Shown here: in pieces, positions 1 through 9,097 of the stretch
How the letters are laid out: each line of letters opens with the position of its first letter
Position numbering within the stretch: position 1 is the stretch's first letter
Source: JALHMI01 sp964598535
GTDB lineage: Bacteria; Planctomycetota; Planctomycetia; Pirellulales; PALSA-1355
DNA length: 64,000 bases
Assembly (NCBI GenBank): GCA_964598535.1
Contig: CAZRCI010000003.1
Span: 62,001-126,000 of the forward strand
Direction of reading: 5' to 3'
The notes under the pieces: model-generated
The model's input: the letters and a program-made list of their open reading frames with translations, nothing else
Database searches by the model: none
Told to the model about the DNA's origin: nothing
Position numbers and translations under genes: made by a program

Positions 1-2
1 AA

Positions 3-3000
3 CCGGATTCGCGCGGCGACTCGACGCGGGCGAAAGCGGACGAACCCACCGCCGGGCCGGATTCCGGCGCGGCCGGCCACGAAGAGCGCCTGGCGGAGAT
101 CCTGGCCGCGCGGCACGAGCGCTTGCTGGCGGCCAGCGAGATCTCGGAATCGGACGATTTATTCCAAGCGCTCGCGGCCGGCGATTCGGCGAGCGACTCG
201 TTGGCGTCCCTGGCGGCGCTGGACGCCTGCTTGCGCCGCGTGGAACGCGTGCGGCGCGACATGGCGCTGCAAGCGGCGAACATCGCGCCCGCGGAGCCAT
301 CGCCGCATGCGGAACCGCTCGGCCGGATCGGGCGCTTCGAGATCGAGGGAGAGCTTGGGCGCGGCGGGCTGGGCATCGTGCTGTTGGCCCGCGACCCGGT
401 GTTGCGGCGGCGCGTGGCGCTGAAGATTCCTCGTCCCGAGGCGCTGCTGACGCGCGATCTGCGCAAGCGTTTTCAGCGCGAGGGGGAGGCGGCGGCGCGG
501 TTGACGCATCCGAACATCGTGCCGGTGTACGAGATCGGCGAGGCGGGGCCTTTCTGCTACATCGCCTCGGAGTACGTCGTCGGCCAGAGCCTGGCCCAGT
601 GGCTGCACGAGCGGCGGGAGCCGGCTCCGATCGAGCTGGCGGCGCGCATCGTCGCCGAACTGGCCGCGGCGATGCACTACGCGCACGGCAAGGGCGTGTT
701 GCATCGCGACCTGAAGCCCTCGAACGTCATCATCGAGTCGCCGCCGGCCGAGGCCGCCGATCGGACCAGGCTGACGCCCAAGATCACCGACTTTGGCCTG
801 GCCAAGCTGCTCGATCATCAGGAGCCGCACACCCGCTCGGGAGCGATCGTCGGCACGCCGGCCTATATGGCTCCGGAGCAGGCCGAGGGGAAGCACTCGC
901 TCATCAGCCCTCGGGCGGACATCTACGCGCTGGGCGTCATCCTGTACGAGTTGCTCACGGGGCGGCCGCCTTTCCGCGGCGAGTCGGACGCGGCCACGCT
1001 ATTGCAAGTCGTGCGCAGCCAGTTCGTTTCGCTCCGCGCGGCGCGCCCCGACGCCGCGCCCGACATCGAAGCGATTTGTCTGAAATGCCTGGAGCATGCG
1101 CCCGAGGCCCGGTATGCCTCGGCCGCGGAGCTGCTCGACGATTTGCAGCGTTTTCTGCGCGGCGAGCCGACGCGGGCTCGCCCGCTGAGCGGGCGGCAGC
1201 GCGCCGTGCGTTGGATGCGGAAGAACCGCCGCACGGCGGCGCTCTTGGGCGCGACGGCCGCGTCGCTGGTCGGCATCACGATCGTGTCGTTGCTGGCGGC
1301 GCTGCGCATCGAAGCGGCCCGCGGCGAGCTGCGGCAAGTGGCGCTTCAAGAAAAGGAAGCCCGCGGCGCGGCAGAGCTTTCGCTGGCGGCGGAACGAGCC
1401 GCGCGGCGCGAAGCGGAGCGGGCCACGGCCGAGGCGGCCCAGTCGCGAGCGATCGCCGAGCAGCAGGGGGCCAGCGCCAAGCAGGTTTCGGATTTCATGG
1501 TCGAGCTGTTCATGACGGCCGATCCCTTGGGCTTTGCGGGGCTCGGTTTTCGTCGGGGCGATGAAGTCGGCATGGACTTGCCGCTCAGCGAGCTGTTGGC
1601 CCGGGGAGCGCGGCATGCCAAGCGGACGCTGGCGAAGCAACCGTTGCAGTTGGCGACGCTGCTCGACACGCTGGGCAGCGTGTACTGCAACCTGGGGCAG
1701 CCCACGGAGGCCGAGCCGCTGCTCGAGGAGGCATTTCGGCTTCGTCAAGAAAACGGCGCCGGCGAGCTCGACCTGGCGGCCAGCCGCCTGAGCTTGGGCG
1801 TGCTCTATCGCTGGCAGAATAAGTTCCCGGAGAGCGAACAGCTTCTGCGTCAAACGCTTGCCGACCGCGAGCGGCTTTTGGGCCCCGACGATCTGGGCGT
1901 TGCCGAGGCGATCCTGGCGCTGGGGCTAACGCTCATGCAGCGGCATGCCTTTCAAAACGATTTCGTCGACGAGCAGAGCGAGGTCCTGGAGCTCGTGCAG
2001 AGGAACGAGCGGATTCGCATCCAGAAGCTTGGTCCTCGGCATCGCGACGTGGCGCTGGCGAAACTGCTCCATGCAACGACTATTGTCGGCTTGGGTGACG
2101 GAGCCGCCACGACCCGATTGCTGCTCGAGGCGACTTCCATTTTGGCGAAACAGGAAGGCGGTGAAAAACTTTCGTCGGCGATCGCCGAACTCATCAAGGC
2201 TGCGATGATCAGACGCAATTATAGCTCGATGAACCACCGCACCGCGCACCAACGCACCGTGGAAGCGGCAAAAGTGCCCGAAATCTATCGGAGCCAGATT
2301 CCCGTACTTCGCGAGGTACTTGGCCGTCGGCATCCGCTGCTGGCGATGTTGATGCTCGATTTCGCCGGAATCTTGCGCGACGCCGGGCGGACGGTCGAGG
2401 GGATTTCCGTGGCCCGCGAGGCGTTCACGCTGTTCGACGAGGTTGGTTTTTCGGCCTCGCCGATGTTGGTCGGCCCACTTCGCGATATGGCATATCTTGG
2501 CGCCTCCGTCGGAGAGTTTGACGAGGCCGAGCGTTACCTGAAACAATGCAGCGAAATCTTGCGCGGGATGCCCGACTTCACCGGCAACGAAAAGCTTGAG
2601 CTTGTCCCGCTTTATATTTACGCCGGACGCTATGCGGAGGCCGATTCGCTACTGAACGCTTATCGCGAGGAGTACGACGATCTTGAGAAGTTGCGTGCAA
2701 ACCCGTACCGCTTCTTACGGACGCGAGCATGCGAGGCGGAGCTCGCGCACTGTCTTGGCGATCTCGCCAAAGCCCGCGATTTTCTTGTCCAGCTTTTGCC
2801 AAACGAAGAGTTGCGTTTCGGCAAATCCATCATGATTCCCTATCACCTTATCCATGTTTGCTTCGAGATGGACCCGGATATGCCGTTCGTGAGAGAAACA
2901 CTCAGCACGGGCAATATTGGGTTCGGCACTACGGTGCTGGAGGACACGTTGGGTGAGCTAGTGAAAGCACGAATCCATCTTCACTACGGCGGGGTGGAGA

Positions 3001-3296
3001 AAGCTCACGAGATTGCCCATCACATGCTCACCCACCACCGCGACTACTCGCTTCCCGAGAGTATGCCGGTCGGCTACGCGGAAAGCGTGATGGGGGCCGT
3101 GCTTGCCGCCCAGGGAAAGCCGGACGAAGCCGAACCGCTGCTCAAGAGCGGTCTGGCCATTCTTCGCAAATCGCGGGGCGACCACTACTGGCTGACGCGC
3201 CAGGTGGCTAAGATGCTGATCGATTTCTATCGGCAAGCCGGCCGCGACATGGACGCCGCCCCCTACGAGCCGCTGCTCGTGCCGGCCAAATTGTAG
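3..3296 (+). CDS. Ser/Thr protein kinase with TPR repeats (5' partial)
   Basis: Eukaryotic-type serine/threonine kinase that phosphorylates protein targets and is anchored in the cytoplasmic membrane. The frame is open from base 3 with no stop, so the true start lies before the window; the TTG at 123 is an internal codon. The kinase core spans about 330-1160: glycine loop GRGGLGIV, VALK lysine, catalytic loop HRDLKPSN (about 703-726), DFGLAK and the activation-segment motif GTPAYMAPEQ, so it should be active. A single hydrophobic helix (about 1237-1300) follows, then an Ala/Glu/Arg-rich coiled-coil-like stretch (1310-1490). A long helical region of TPR-like repeats runs to the end, probably for partner binding on the far side of the membrane. 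It has no same-strand neighbour here. Family assignment is sure; substrate is unknown. Confidence 0.93.
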   Translation, partial: PDSRGDSTRAKADEPTAGPDSGAAGHEERLAEILAARHERLLAASEISESDDLFQALAAGDSASDSLASLAALDACLRRVERVRRDMALQAANIAPAEPSPHAEPLGRIGRFEIEGELGRGGLGIVLLARDPVLRRRVALKIPRPEALLTRDLRKRFQREGEAAARLTHPNIVPVYEIGEAGPFCYIASEYVVGQSLAQWLHERREPAPIELAARIVAELAAAMHYAHGKGVLHRDLKPSNVIIESPPAEAADRTRLTPKITDFGLAKLLDHQEPHTRSGAIVGTPAYMAPEQAEGKHSLISPRADIYALGVILYELLTGRPPFRGESDAATLLQVVRSQFVSLRAARPDAAPDIEAICLKCLEHAPEARYASAAELLDDLQRFLRGEPTRARPLSGRQRAVRWMRKNRRTAALLGATAASLVGITIVSLLAALRIEAARGELRQVALQEKEARGAAELSLAAERAARREAERATAEAAQSRAIAEQQGASAKQVSDFMVELFMTADPLGFAGLGFRRGDEVGMDLPLSELLARGARHAKRTLAKQPLQLATLLDTLGSVYCNLGQPTEAEPLLEEAFRLRQENGAGELDLAASRLSLGVLYRWQNKFPESEQLLRQTLADRERLLGPDDLGVAEAILALGLTLMQRHAFQNDFVDEQSEVLELVQRNERIRIQKLGPRHRDVALAKLLHATTIVGLGDGAATTRLLLEATSILAKQEGGEKLSSAIAELIKAAMIRRNYSSMNHRTAHQRTVEAAKVPEIYRSQIPVLREVLGRRHPLLAMLMLDFAGILRDAGRTVEGISVAREAFTLFDEVGFSASPMLVGPLRDMAYLGASVGEFDEAERYLKQCSEILRGMPDFTGNEKLELVPLYIYAGRYAEADSLLNAYREEYDDLEKLRANPYRFLRTRACEAELAHCLGDLAKARDFLVQLLPNEELRFGKSIMIPYHLIHVCFEMDPDMPFVRETLSTGNIGFGTTVLEDTLGELVKARIHLHYGGVEKAHEIAHHMLTHHRDYSLPESMPVGYAESVMGAVLAAQGKPDEAEPLLKSGLAILRKSRGDHYWLTRQVAKMLIDFYRQAGRDMDAAPYEPLLVPAKL

Positions 3297-3539
3297 CCTC
3301 GACGCTTCAGCATACCGTCGCGGCTTGTCGAGCTTCCGAGGGGGGCACGCACCCTAACGCGCGGATGGCGACGATCCCGTCCTGTGCCTCTCCCGCCGAT
3401 CAGAAAACCGGGAATACACTTCCACCGAATGCTGATCGCGGACACAGTTTGATTTACAGGATCGCGCCACACGCGCGTGGGTTCCGGCCTCTGCTGCCGC
3501 ACGGACCCCGCCGATCGCAACGCGGGGGGGCGAACAGCG

Positions 3540-4181
3540 TTACGCCGACTGGTTCATCTTGACCTGCAGGGCATCGAACGCCTGCTTCACGCTCCTCTGG
3601 TGGTCGGTCCACTTCAGCACGTCGGCCGATTTCACATTCTCGAGTGATTCTTCAGCCCGGTCGTGGGCCGTCTGCAATTCAGCGGCCTCGTTCTCGGTCG
3701 CCTCCTTGGTGGCGCCCTCCTCGTTTTTAGCGCGGTCGTTAAGAGCTTCGATTCGCTTAGCCGCGGCGTCCAGCTTAGCCTGATGATCCGAAACAAACTT
3801 GTCCCGGGTTTGCGTGGCTTGATAGCGCGCCTCGGTGTCGCGCAGCTTGGCCTGTGCTTCGGCCGTCTCTTGCTGTTCTTCCTGGATGGCTTCGGCCGCT
3901 TCCTGGCGTGTTTCGGCGGTCTTCTGCTCGGCATCGCGAATCGCCTGCTCGTCGTGGTTCGGTCGCATCGCTTCGTGGCGCACAGCCCGCTCGTTACGCT
4001 TCGCTTCGGCGACGTCTTCAGCCGCTTCCTGCCGGACCTCCGCCGTCTCGCGTTGCTCTTCCTGCACGGCTTCTCGTGCGGCGCGCACGTCGCTAAGGTC
4101 GGTGCGGTCTGCACAGCCCGCAGCGACAAGTACTAGCACGCCTCCGACAGACGCGAATAAGGTTGTTGATGTGCAACGCAT
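3540..4181 (-). CDS. Coiled-coil lipoprotein
   Basis: About 213 aa. Start chosen at 4181 because GAGAGGGAG sits 6-7 nt before that ATG; an in-frame ATG at 4217 would add 12 residues ahead of the signal. The N-terminus has a hydrophobic stretch ending in the lipobox VLVAAGC, so the mature protein should be lipid-anchored at the cysteine. The rest is almost entirely Ala/Glu/Gln/Arg, with recurring EEQxETAE units (EEQRETAE, EEQQETAE), which predicts a long alpha-helical coiled coil. No enzymatic motif is seen. The composition suggests a structural or envelope-spacing role, but that is only inference. Transcribed alone on the minus strand, convergent with the upstream kinase gene. Confidence 0.75.
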   Translation of the reverse strand: MRCTSTTLFASVGGVLVLVAAGCADRTDLSDVRAAREAVQEEQRETAEVRQEAAEDVAEAKRNERAVRHEAMRPNHDEQAIRDAEQKTAETRQEAAEAIQEEQQETAEAQAKLRDTEARYQATQTRDKFVSDHQAKLDAAAKRIEALNDRAKNEEGATKEATENEAAELQTAHDRAEESLENVKSADVLKWTDHQRSVKQAFDALQVKMNQSA

Positions 4182-4728
4182 TTTGGATCTCCCTCTCTTT
4201 GACTCGGATGAATTCACCGGGACGGTACAATCCTCCCAGTTTTCGAAGTTCGCATTTTTTTTTCGCGGCGACGGTCACACGGCACCGGCCGACGCTCACA
4301 ACGCTCACAACACGGGACGCAATGGGCGTGCCAATCGCGAACGACGTGACATTCCGCGTCAAGATCGCGCGAACCGAGCCGAGATCCTCGATAATGTGAC
4401 CTCATTGCGAACGCGATGATCTCTTGGCGATCAGGCAGCGTCTTGTTTCGACGCCGGAACGCTGGCGAAACGCCGGCAACCACACGCCGCGCGGAATCGC
4501 CCTTCGCAAAAAGAGGACGACTGCGCCCGAGCAAGGCAAGTTGCGCCCTGGCAGGCGGGCCCGCTACATCTGGCATGCAAGCTGCATGGCCTGCACCAAG
4601 CTAATCGTGCAGGCTGCGCTGTATCGGCGTCTCATCTTGGAAATCAATTCCAAGGGCGGCTGCACTCCGTCAGATCCGTTCGGCCAACCTTGCGCGCAAA
4701 CATACCCTTGCATCGGGAGAGAGATTTT
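4182..4728. other. Intergenic region, no gene seen
   Basis: About 547 bp between two divergent genes. Short open frames exist but show no start signals or family resemblance. An 8-bp inverted repeat GCCTGCAC/GTGCAGGC (4589-4596 and 4607-4614) and a run of nine T (about 4253-4262) are the only structures noticed. The promoters of the lipoprotein and of the small membrane protein must lie here, but I could not place them. Confidence 0.5.
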
Positions 4729-4896
4729 ATGTCGCGTCACAAAAGTTCTTTCCAAGAACGCTATGAGAACTCGCTTTCGTGGGGCTTGCGCCAGAAGGAC
4801 CGCGCAGGCAGGCTAAGCCACGGCTGTATCGCCTGGTTGATTGGCCTCCCCTTGCCGATCGTGATCCTCGCGTTCTTGTGGCGAGGATGCGATTGA
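4729..4896 (+). CDS. Small single-span membrane protein, unknown
   Basis: 55 aa, starting at the ATG at 4729, which has GGGAGAGA about 5-11 nt upstream; an in-frame start at 4690 is less convincing. The first half is charged and polar (MSRHKSSFQERYENS at the start). The second half is one hydrophobic helix, IAWLIGLPLPIVILAFLW, ending in RGCD. This looks like a small inner-membrane peptide with a cytoplasmic N-terminus. No family recognised. The good ribosome-binding site and the neat half-soluble, half-membrane layout are the only support, so it could still be a chance frame. Confidence 0.45.
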   Translation: MSRHKSSFQERYENSLSWGLRQKDRAGRLSHGCIAWLIGLPLPIVILAFLWRGCD

Positions 4897-5018
4897 TTCC
4901 CCACGCCGCGGCGCCCGTGGCCGGCGAACGGGGAGCACGGTTGCGGTCGGACCATCCATCCCATCCATCGTGGATCGAATCCAAGAACATCAGAGAAACG
5001 ACACGGGGGCATGGCTCG

Positions 5019-6794
5019 TCACTTCGCCGTGAGGGTGATGACGCCGCGCCAGTTATCTGGCGGTTTCTGTTCGCACCGCGTTATCAACGCGACCAAAAAG
5101 TCCTTCACCCGGTCGCGAGCGGGCAAGCCGTGCAGTCGCTCCAGTGCCGTGTGCCAATCGCCGGCGTTGAACTCGTCGAGCGCTTGTTCATAGTCCGCGA
5201 TCTGCTGGTCCGACGGTGTGTCCGCCCCGGGCTGACGAGGCAACAGTTCCGTCACTTCGACTTGGGTGTCCATGCCGGCCGGACGAACAATCGCCACACG
5301 GCGAAGCCGGATCGCATCCGAACCGGCAGCGCGCAGGCTGACGGCGGTACGTTCGTCGATCAGAATCGGCGCATGCAGCAACTTGGTCATGCCCTCCAGC
5401 CGCGAAGCCAGGTTCACAACCGGTCCAAACACGGTTACCTTCACCTGGTCGGCAGTGCCAATCTTGCCCGCGACGGCACGCCCGGTGGAGAGCCCGATGC
5501 CAACCTGGAAGTCCGCCAGCGGGCTGTCCTGCTCCACCGCGGCTTCGAACGACGCGCGAATTGCCAGGGCGGCTCGAGCCGCACGCAGCACCGCATCACC
5601 TTGTGGCAAGGGCCAACCCCAGAACCCCATGGCAGCGTCGCCGTGAAAATCGCCGACGACGCCGCCCTCGGCTCGGATGGCATGGGTCGCGACGCCCAGC
5701 GATTGGCTCACGCGCTGGAGCAAGCCCATCAGGTTGTCCGCGGACCGCTCACTGACGCGTGAAAACCCGCGCAAGTCGCAAAACAGGACGGTCACTTCGG
5801 TTTCGCGGGGCGCCAGCGCGACGTCCGGATCGACGTCTTGAAGCGCCTCGAGCACCGGCGGCGCAAAGAAGTGACTTAGGGCCGCGCGTTCCCGCTCCAG
5901 TCGCCGCACATCACAAAGCGCTCCGAGCGTGGTTGCGGCCAACTCCGTAAACTTCAAATCATCACACAGATCGCGCGGATCCGAAACCGGATTGCCAGCG
6001 TTGCTCGCCATAAACTTACCCGCCACATAGAAGGCCCAGCCTCGGCACGTGCGTCCCATCACGGGCGTCGAAAAGGCCCAGTCGATGTCCTGGATGGCCG
6101 TGAACTCGCTGCTGCTCTTGGCAGCGGAGGCGGCGTTCCAGACGTGTAGCACGCTCTCGTTGCGCCGCAGCGCGTCCGTGATCAGGCGCTGGCTGGGCTG
6201 AAACTCAACGGCGGCGGTTGCGCGTCGATCCCAATGCAGGACGTCGACACGAGGCATTTCGCTCGTCATACCTCGAGCTGCCACCAGCGCGGCTGCCTCG
6301 GCCCGCGGCAAACCGGTCAGCAGCAGGTTCACCAGTCGAACCGACAGTTCCACGTCACTATTGGCGTCACCAATCACTTCCGGCAGCCGGCTCAGCACGT
6401 CGATGTGCGGACCAACGCGGCGAAAGGGCACGTTGTGCAAATACTCGGTACTGAACGCCAGTTCTTCCAAAGGAGCTGGCACATTCAGTGAAACATGCGC
6501 GCGATCACTGGCGACCGTGAACGTGGTGTCACCAATCACGAAATGCTCACCGGCGCGCAGCTCGAATCCGTCGCAGGGCTTCCCCTTGTAAAACACCGGA
6601 TTGCGCGCCTCGGAGAGCCGCCGCACGTGCAGCCTTTGTCCATCCCAGTGCAGCTCGACGTGCCGGCGCGAAATGCGGTCGTCCCAGGGGGCCGGCCATG
6701 TGCCCGCGCGCCCCAGCACAACCTGCCGATCGGCGAGGAGCGCTCGGCGCCAACGATTTCGCGGGTCGGCGCCTTGGGCTATCAGATCAGCCAC
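5019..6794 (-). CDS. FHA domain-class III adenylate/guanylate cyclase
   Basis: 591 aa. Makes a cyclic nucleotide (cAMP or cGMP) under control of a phosphopeptide-binding domain. The N-terminal FHA domain (about residues 20-95) keeps the binding residues: GR, the ISRRHVEL motif and a later RN. A middle region of about 200 residues resembles no named sensor to my eye. The cyclase domain (about residues 330-510) has both metal-binding segments, VLFCDLRGF and GDFHGDAAMGFWG, and the VNLASRLE segment with the transition-state Asn and Arg, so it should be catalytic. A short helical C-terminus follows. It lies 15 nt downstream of a receptor-like Ser/Thr kinase gene, so kinase autophosphorylation or a phosphorylated partner probably recruits or activates it. 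Confidence 0.9.
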   Translation of the reverse strand: MADLIAQGADPRNRWRRALLADRQVVLGRAGTWPAPWDDRISRRHVELHWDGQRLHVRRLSEARNPVFYKGKPCDGFELRAGEHFVIGDTTFTVASDRAHVSLNVPAPLEELAFSTEYLHNVPFRRVGPHIDVLSRLPEVIGDANSDVELSVRLVNLLLTGLPRAEAAALVAARGMTSEMPRVDVLHWDRRATAAVEFQPSQRLITDALRRNESVLHVWNAASAAKSSSEFTAIQDIDWAFSTPVMGRTCRGWAFYVAGKFMASNAGNPVSDPRDLCDDLKFTELAATTLGALCDVRRLERERAALSHFFAPPVLEALQDVDPDVALAPRETEVTVLFCDLRGFSRVSERSADNLMGLLQRVSQSLGVATHAIRAEGGVVGDFHGDAAMGFWGWPLPQGDAVLRAARAALAIRASFEAAVEQDSPLADFQVGIGLSTGRAVAGKIGTADQVKVTVFGPVVNLASRLEGMTKLLHAPILIDERTAVSLRAAGSDAIRLRRVAIVRPAGMDTQVEVTELLPRQPGADTPSDQQIADYEQALDEFNAGDWHTALERLHGLPARDRVKDFLVALITRCEQKPPDNWRGVITLTAK

Positions 6795-6809
6795 GAAGCA
6801 AACTCCCAG

Positions 6810-8975
6810 TTAACGTGACAGGAAGGAAGCCGAGGTGCTACCGCGGGGCAGCGTCGCGGCCTGTCGCCGGCCGATCGCTCGCACCACAACGGCCCATAGT
6901 ACCGCGATCGCCAAGGCAATCGAGACGCCCGCAATAACACTCGTCGAGTACAGACGATTCTCTAGCCGGCGAAGCGTGCCGCCAATCGCGCCATCATACG
7001 ACTCCTGTACGATCACGACGAACCCCGTGGGGCCTGCGTGCATCTCCACGGGCGCGGCATCCGCCAGCCAATGGACGGCATACTCCGCTCCTTCCGGGTC
7101 GCGGGACAGAGGATCTCGATAGTCCTCGCGCACGCTCGTGGCACTCAGCTCAGGAAGCTCATTCGGCCGCAGGTGATACGTTTGAAATCGCTTGGGCACC
7201 TCACGGTTGGCGGCGCGCATCGCCTCGAACAGCGGGTGCTGCAGCACGAGCCCCTTGTTGGGGCCGTCACGCCAATCGACGAGCACGGCGAATTGGTCGG
7301 GCCGTTCGTCCGGAATATCCAAAAATCGGTTCACATTCGCCGAAACGGCCAGAATGCCGAGGAATCGCTTGGTCGGCTTGCCCGCTTGGCTAAGCTGTTC
7401 ATCATCAATATAAACCGGCGCCGAAATGGTCACGGTCCAACGGTCGGTGACCTGGCTGTAGTAAACCGCCGACAAATGTGTCGACGTAATATGCTGATCC
7501 GGACTTGCCCGCCAATCGGTCGAAAAATCCTGATTACCACCTTGGAAGTAGGACCGCCAACTATAGTTGTCGCCCACCGTGCGTTCTTCCGGCGAGCGTG
7601 CTAGCTGCACTCCGGTTGGTCCGCTGGCAAACCAGCTTTCGACACGCACCAGCTCCGGATCGGCCAGCAACTCGTCAAGCCGAACCTGCAGGGCCTGCCG
7701 GCCAGGACAAGCCCGAAACGCCGCGCGCATTTCCTCCCGCGCTTCGCCCGTAAGCTTGGGATCCTCCATGCGTCTTGTAAGCTCGGTCAGTTCCGCGTCG
7801 GCCAACGTGGCCGCCAAGAGGGTCTGAAAGCGATAGTTCGCGGCTACTTCCTCGACCATCTTGGCGTACTGCTCAAACTTGTTGCTCACGCTGGCGGCGA
7901 CGTAACGTGCCGCAAAGCTGTTGCTCTGCAGCGCTCGCAGCCGGAGCGCGTCGTCCGACTCGTTCATCACCGTGGAAAACCAGCTCCAGGCGAAGATCAT
8001 CATCACGGCCAAAAGCACGGCCGGCCCCACAAATCCTAGCAGGACCAGCGGCCTGCGCGCGCGCCGCCGACCGCGTTCATCGAGCGCGTCGAGCACCGCC
8101 TGCACGTTGGCATAGCGGCGCTCGCGGTCGGGCGCCAGGCAGCCGTCGACGATTTCAGCCAGCTCGCGATCCACTCCCTTGATCTGCCGGTGTCCGGTGG
8201 GGAGCGGAGCTTCACAAATCAGCTTGCGATACCGCGCGAGCCGCTCTTCCAAATCGGGCGCCGCCGCAAGCAGCATGGCCGAGGTTGGATCGCGATACGG
8301 CGGCTCGCCCGTAAGCATTCCATATAGCAGCGTTCCCAAGGCATATACGTCCCACCGCACGTCGGGAACCGCCGCCAGATCGGCCTGCTCGGGCGCCATG
8401 TAGAACAAGGTTCCCAGGGCGGGCGTCTGCTCGTGCGAAAGCCTCGACTGGCCAAAGTCGGCCAGCCGCGGATGCCCGTCCTGATCAATGAGAATATTCG
8501 CCGGTTTGAGATCGCAATGCAGCACGCCCTTGCCGTGGGCATGCATCAGTCCCACGGCCACTTCGCGGAAAATATTCACCGCCACGCGCGGCGGAAGTTT
8601 TTCCTCTCGGGTCAGCAAGTCTTCGAGTGACCCGCTTTCGACGTACTCCATCACATAATACGGAGGTTGCGAGTCCCACCCCACTTCGAGCAATTGCACC
8701 ACGTAGCGATCCGCCGAGAGAAATGCGAGCTTTTCGACCTCGCGCGACAGGATCGACCAATCCAACCCGCCCTGATGAGCATAGAACTTGATCGCGACCT
8801 TGCGTCCCGTGTTCCGATCGCGAGCGACCCACACCTCGCCGTATGCGCCTGCCCCCAAAAATCGTAACGGCTCATAACCCGGCAGGTCGAGCGGCGGGCG
8901 AGCCGGCTCCAGACTCAACGCCTGGGCGCGTCGCTGTTCTTCGTGCGATTGCTGCTCGGTGTGTTTGAAATCCAT
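6810..8975 (-). CDS. Receptor-like Ser/Thr kinase with extracytoplasmic sensor
   Basis: 721 aa. The cytoplasmic kinase domain covers about residues 34-305: GAGAYGEV glycine loop, AIK lysine near 63, catalytic loop HCDLKPAN near 153-160, DFG at 173-175 and the APE motif near 194. The usual Arg of the HRD triad is Cys, making it a non-RD kinase. A transmembrane helix at about 312-336 leads to an outer region of some 340 residues whose pattern (SWRSYFQGG, then a YIDDEQLSQ-type segment) fits a Cache-like small-molecule sensor. A second membrane helix lies near 685-708. Sensor ligand binding would thus be relayed inward to the kinase. It forms an operon with the downstream FHA-cyclase gene. Confidence 0.88.
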   Translation of the reverse strand: MDFKHTEQQSHEEQRRAQALSLEPARPPLDLPGYEPLRFLGAGAYGEVWVARDRNTGRKVAIKFYAHQGGLDWSILSREVEKLAFLSADRYVVQLLEVGWDSQPPYYVMEYVESGSLEDLLTREEKLPPRVAVNIFREVAVGLMHAHGKGVLHCDLKPANILIDQDGHPRLADFGQSRLSHEQTPALGTLFYMAPEQADLAAVPDVRWDVYALGTLLYGMLTGEPPYRDPTSAMLLAAAPDLEERLARYRKLICEAPLPTGHRQIKGVDRELAEIVDGCLAPDRERRYANVQAVLDALDERGRRRARRPLVLLGFVGPAVLLAVMMIFAWSWFSTVMNESDDALRLRALQSNSFAARYVAASVSNKFEQYAKMVEEVAANYRFQTLLAATLADAELTELTRRMEDPKLTGEAREEMRAAFRACPGRQALQVRLDELLADPELVRVESWFASGPTGVQLARSPEERTVGDNYSWRSYFQGGNQDFSTDWRASPDQHITSTHLSAVYYSQVTDRWTVTISAPVYIDDEQLSQAGKPTKRFLGILAVSANVNRFLDIPDERPDQFAVLVDWRDGPNKGLVLQHPLFEAMRAANREVPKRFQTYHLRPNELPELSATSVREDYRDPLSRDPEGAEYAVHWLADAAPVEMHAGPTGFVVIVQESYDGAIGGTLRRLENRLYSTSVIAGVSIALAIAVLWAVVVRAIGRRQAATLPRGSTSASFLSR

Positions 8976-9097
8976 CGCGTCGTCACAGGCCGAACTGCCA
9001 GGAGCTTCCGGGGCGTCTGCCCACTAAAAGCTATAGTATTAGGCCGCCGGCCAATTGAAAATCTGGCTTTCTTCAACCGCGGAGGAGTTTGGACCCG

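Noticed and set aside
123..3296. TTG at 123 as the start of the first kinase
   Set aside because: The frame continues open to base 3 with no ribosome site at 123; the gene is truncated by the window edge.
4973..4983. T-loop-like GGATCGAATCC
   Set aside because: No acceptor or anticodon stems can be drawn around it, so it is not a tRNA.
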